DNA of 64,000 bases. It comes from Bradyrhizobium erythrophlei (GTDB lineage: Bacteria; Pseudomonadota; Alphaproteobacteria; Rhizobiales; Xanthobacteraceae). The notes beneath the pieces were generated by a model that ran no database searches, was not told where the DNA came from, and saw only the letters and a list, made by a program, of their open reading frames with translations. The stretch is taken from positions 372,001 to 436,000 of the forward strand of contig FSRD01000003.1 in NCBI GenBank assembly GCA_900129675.1. Reading direction: 5' to 3'. The position numbers and the translations under genes were made by a program. Each line of letters starts with the position of its first letter. Positions within the stretch are counted from its first letter, which is position 1. Below, piece by piece: positions 62,953-64,000 of the stretch.

Positions 62953-64000
62953 ATGAGCCTTCCCGCCACCTTCGTCATCGACGCTCCCGGCGACGCGCAA
63001 CGCGCCGCCGAGCTGCGGCGCGTGAAGTGGCTGGCGACATCGGTGCTGGCGGCAACACTGTTGCTGTTCATCGCCGCGAAGGTGCTGCTGCCGCTGCATC
63101 CGGCCTTCGGCTTCATCGCGGCGTTTGCGGAGGCCGCGACCATCGGCGGCCTCGCCGACTGGTACGCCGTGGTAGCCTTGTTCCGCAGGCCCCTGGGCTT
63201 GCCGATCCCGCACACCGCAATCATCCAGAGCAATCAGCACCGCATCGCCGACAAGCTCGGCGAATTCATCGAGGTGCATTTCCTCGAAGCCGCCCCCGTC
63301 GAGGCCAAACTGCGCCAGATCGATTTCGGCTCGTTCATCGCCGACTGGCTGCGCGACCGCAAGCGCAGCGAGGATCTCGCGCGGTTTGCGCTGCGGCTGT
63401 TGCCGGAAGCGGTCTCGGCGACGGAAAGTTCGGGCCTGATGACATTCGTCAGCCGCCGCATCACCGCGAAATTGATGTCGATCGATCTGGCGCCGCTCGC
63501 CGCCGGCACCCTGCGCGGCTTCGTGCAGGAAGGCCGCCATCAGGGATTGCTCGACGATATCCTGCGCGTGATGCATCAAACGCTGACGCAGGCGGAAACC
63601 ATGGCCGTGATCCGCGAAAAGATCCGCGCTGAATTGCCGACACTTTTGAAGCTCTATCGCGCTGACCGGTTTCTGGTGAACCGGATCGTGGCCTCCGCAA
63701 CGACCTTCTTCGAGGAAGTGCGCAACGATCCAAAACACCCGTTCCGCGGTGAATTCGATCGCATGCTGCTGTCGTTCGTCGATCGGCTCGGCACGGACAA
63801 AGCCTTTGCCGATCGCATCGACGGCCTGAAGCGCGATCTGCTGGCGCGGCCGGAACTCGGCGACCTCGCGCGCAATGTCTGGTCGAATGTGCGCTTGTTC
63901 ATCGAACGCAGCGCCTCGGGCGAGACGCAGGTGCTGCAGCAGATTCTGGCGCGGATGTTCGCGGAGGCGGGCGAGGCGCTGGCCGGCGATGCCGAGCTGC
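62953..64000 (+). CDS. DUF445 membrane protein (partial, cut by window end)
   Basis: At least 349 codons of a protein starting MSLPATFVIDAPGDAQRAAEL, with a TM segment (WLATSVLAATLLLFIAAKVLL) and FIAAFAEAATIGGLADWYAVVALFRRPLGLPIPHTAI, the signature of DUF445. Then come amphipathic helices. The family is of unknown function; it is anchored in the inner membrane with a large cytoplasmic or periplasmic helical part. The gene continues beyond the window. Confidence 0.9.
   Translation, partial: MSLPATFVIDAPGDAQRAAELRRVKWLATSVLAATLLLFIAAKVLLPLHPAFGFIAAFAEAATIGGLADWYAVVALFRRPLGLPIPHTAIIQSNQHRIADKLGEFIEVHFLEAAPVEAKLRQIDFGSFIADWLRDRKRSEDLARFALRLLPEAVSATESSGLMTFVSRRITAKLMSIDLAPLAAGTLRGFVQEGRHQGLLDDILRVMHQTLTQAETMAVIREKIRAELPTLLKLYRADRFLVNRIVASATTFFEEVRNDPKHPFRGEFDRMLLSFVDRLGTDKAFADRIDGLKRDLLARPELGDLARNVWSNVRLFIERSASGETQVLQQILARMFAEAGEALAGDAEL

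Overview
This is high-GC, gene-dense bacterial DNA. The gene content suggests an alphaproteobacterium of the Bradyrhizobium / Nitrobacteraceae type: many ABC-type uptake systems, class III PHA synthase with a phasin, a CYP102-type P450-reductase fusion, crotonase and TetR genes, several GTG/TTG starts, and many short palindromic repeats between genes. The taxonomic call is inference; there is no rRNA marker, and I saw no rRNA, tRNA or CRISPR array.

Layout. 1-7 kb: a decayed histidine-phosphatase remnant, an enoyl-CoA hydratase, a ferredoxin-NAD(P)+ reductase, two adjacent PfkB sugar kinases with an enolase-superfamily remnant behind them, a two-domain VOC protein and a TetR regulator. 7-8.5 kb: an IS110-family element with a long noncoding left flank. 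8.7-16.3 kb: a compact co-directional catabolic operon made of an ABC importer (permease, NMT1/THI5-like binding protein, ATPase) followed by an enolase-superfamily enzyme, a Gfo/Idh/MocA oxidoreductase, a DUF993 aldolase-like protein and a TIM-barrel isomerase/epimerase. An IS630-family element sits at its 3' end. 17.7-24 kb: a small secreted protein, an unlisted 36-residue membrane peptide, a large LTXXQ-type periplasmic protein, ornithine aminotransferase, a K+-channel-like protein and a class I P450. 24-29 kb: a TetR-adaptor-RND efflux operon with a perfect palindrome at the regulator's start. 29-34 kb: a hybrid signalling cassette (Cache/HAMP/GAF histidine kinase, stand-alone receiver, receiver-nucleotide cyclase) and a probable CnbZ-type deaminase.

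34.5-48.6 kb, all on the minus strand, is the most coherent system. Two complete Dpp/Opp-type peptide ABC transporters flank a gamma-glutamyltransferase-family hydrolase and a DUF1028 protein, twelve genes in a row. This looks like an import-and-cleavage island for gamma-glutamyl or other modified peptides. 48.7-54 kb: a DadA-like FAD oxidoreductase, DUF6489, a lipase-like hydrolase, a wax ester/diacylglycerol acyltransferase and an epoxide hydrolase. 54-57 kb: the CYP102-type fusion. 57-60 kb: a spermidine-synthase-like protein, a methyltransferase and an alpha/beta hydrolase. 60-62.7 kb: a short PhaE-like subunit, PhaC, a GNAT acetyltransferase and a phasin with a clear intrinsic terminator. 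The window ends inside a DUF445 membrane protein.

Dispersed palindromic elements occupy many of the intergenic gaps. One family (CATTGCGAG...GAAGCAATCCAT and its inverse) occurs five times, and others occur two or three times, including inside the long transporter operons.
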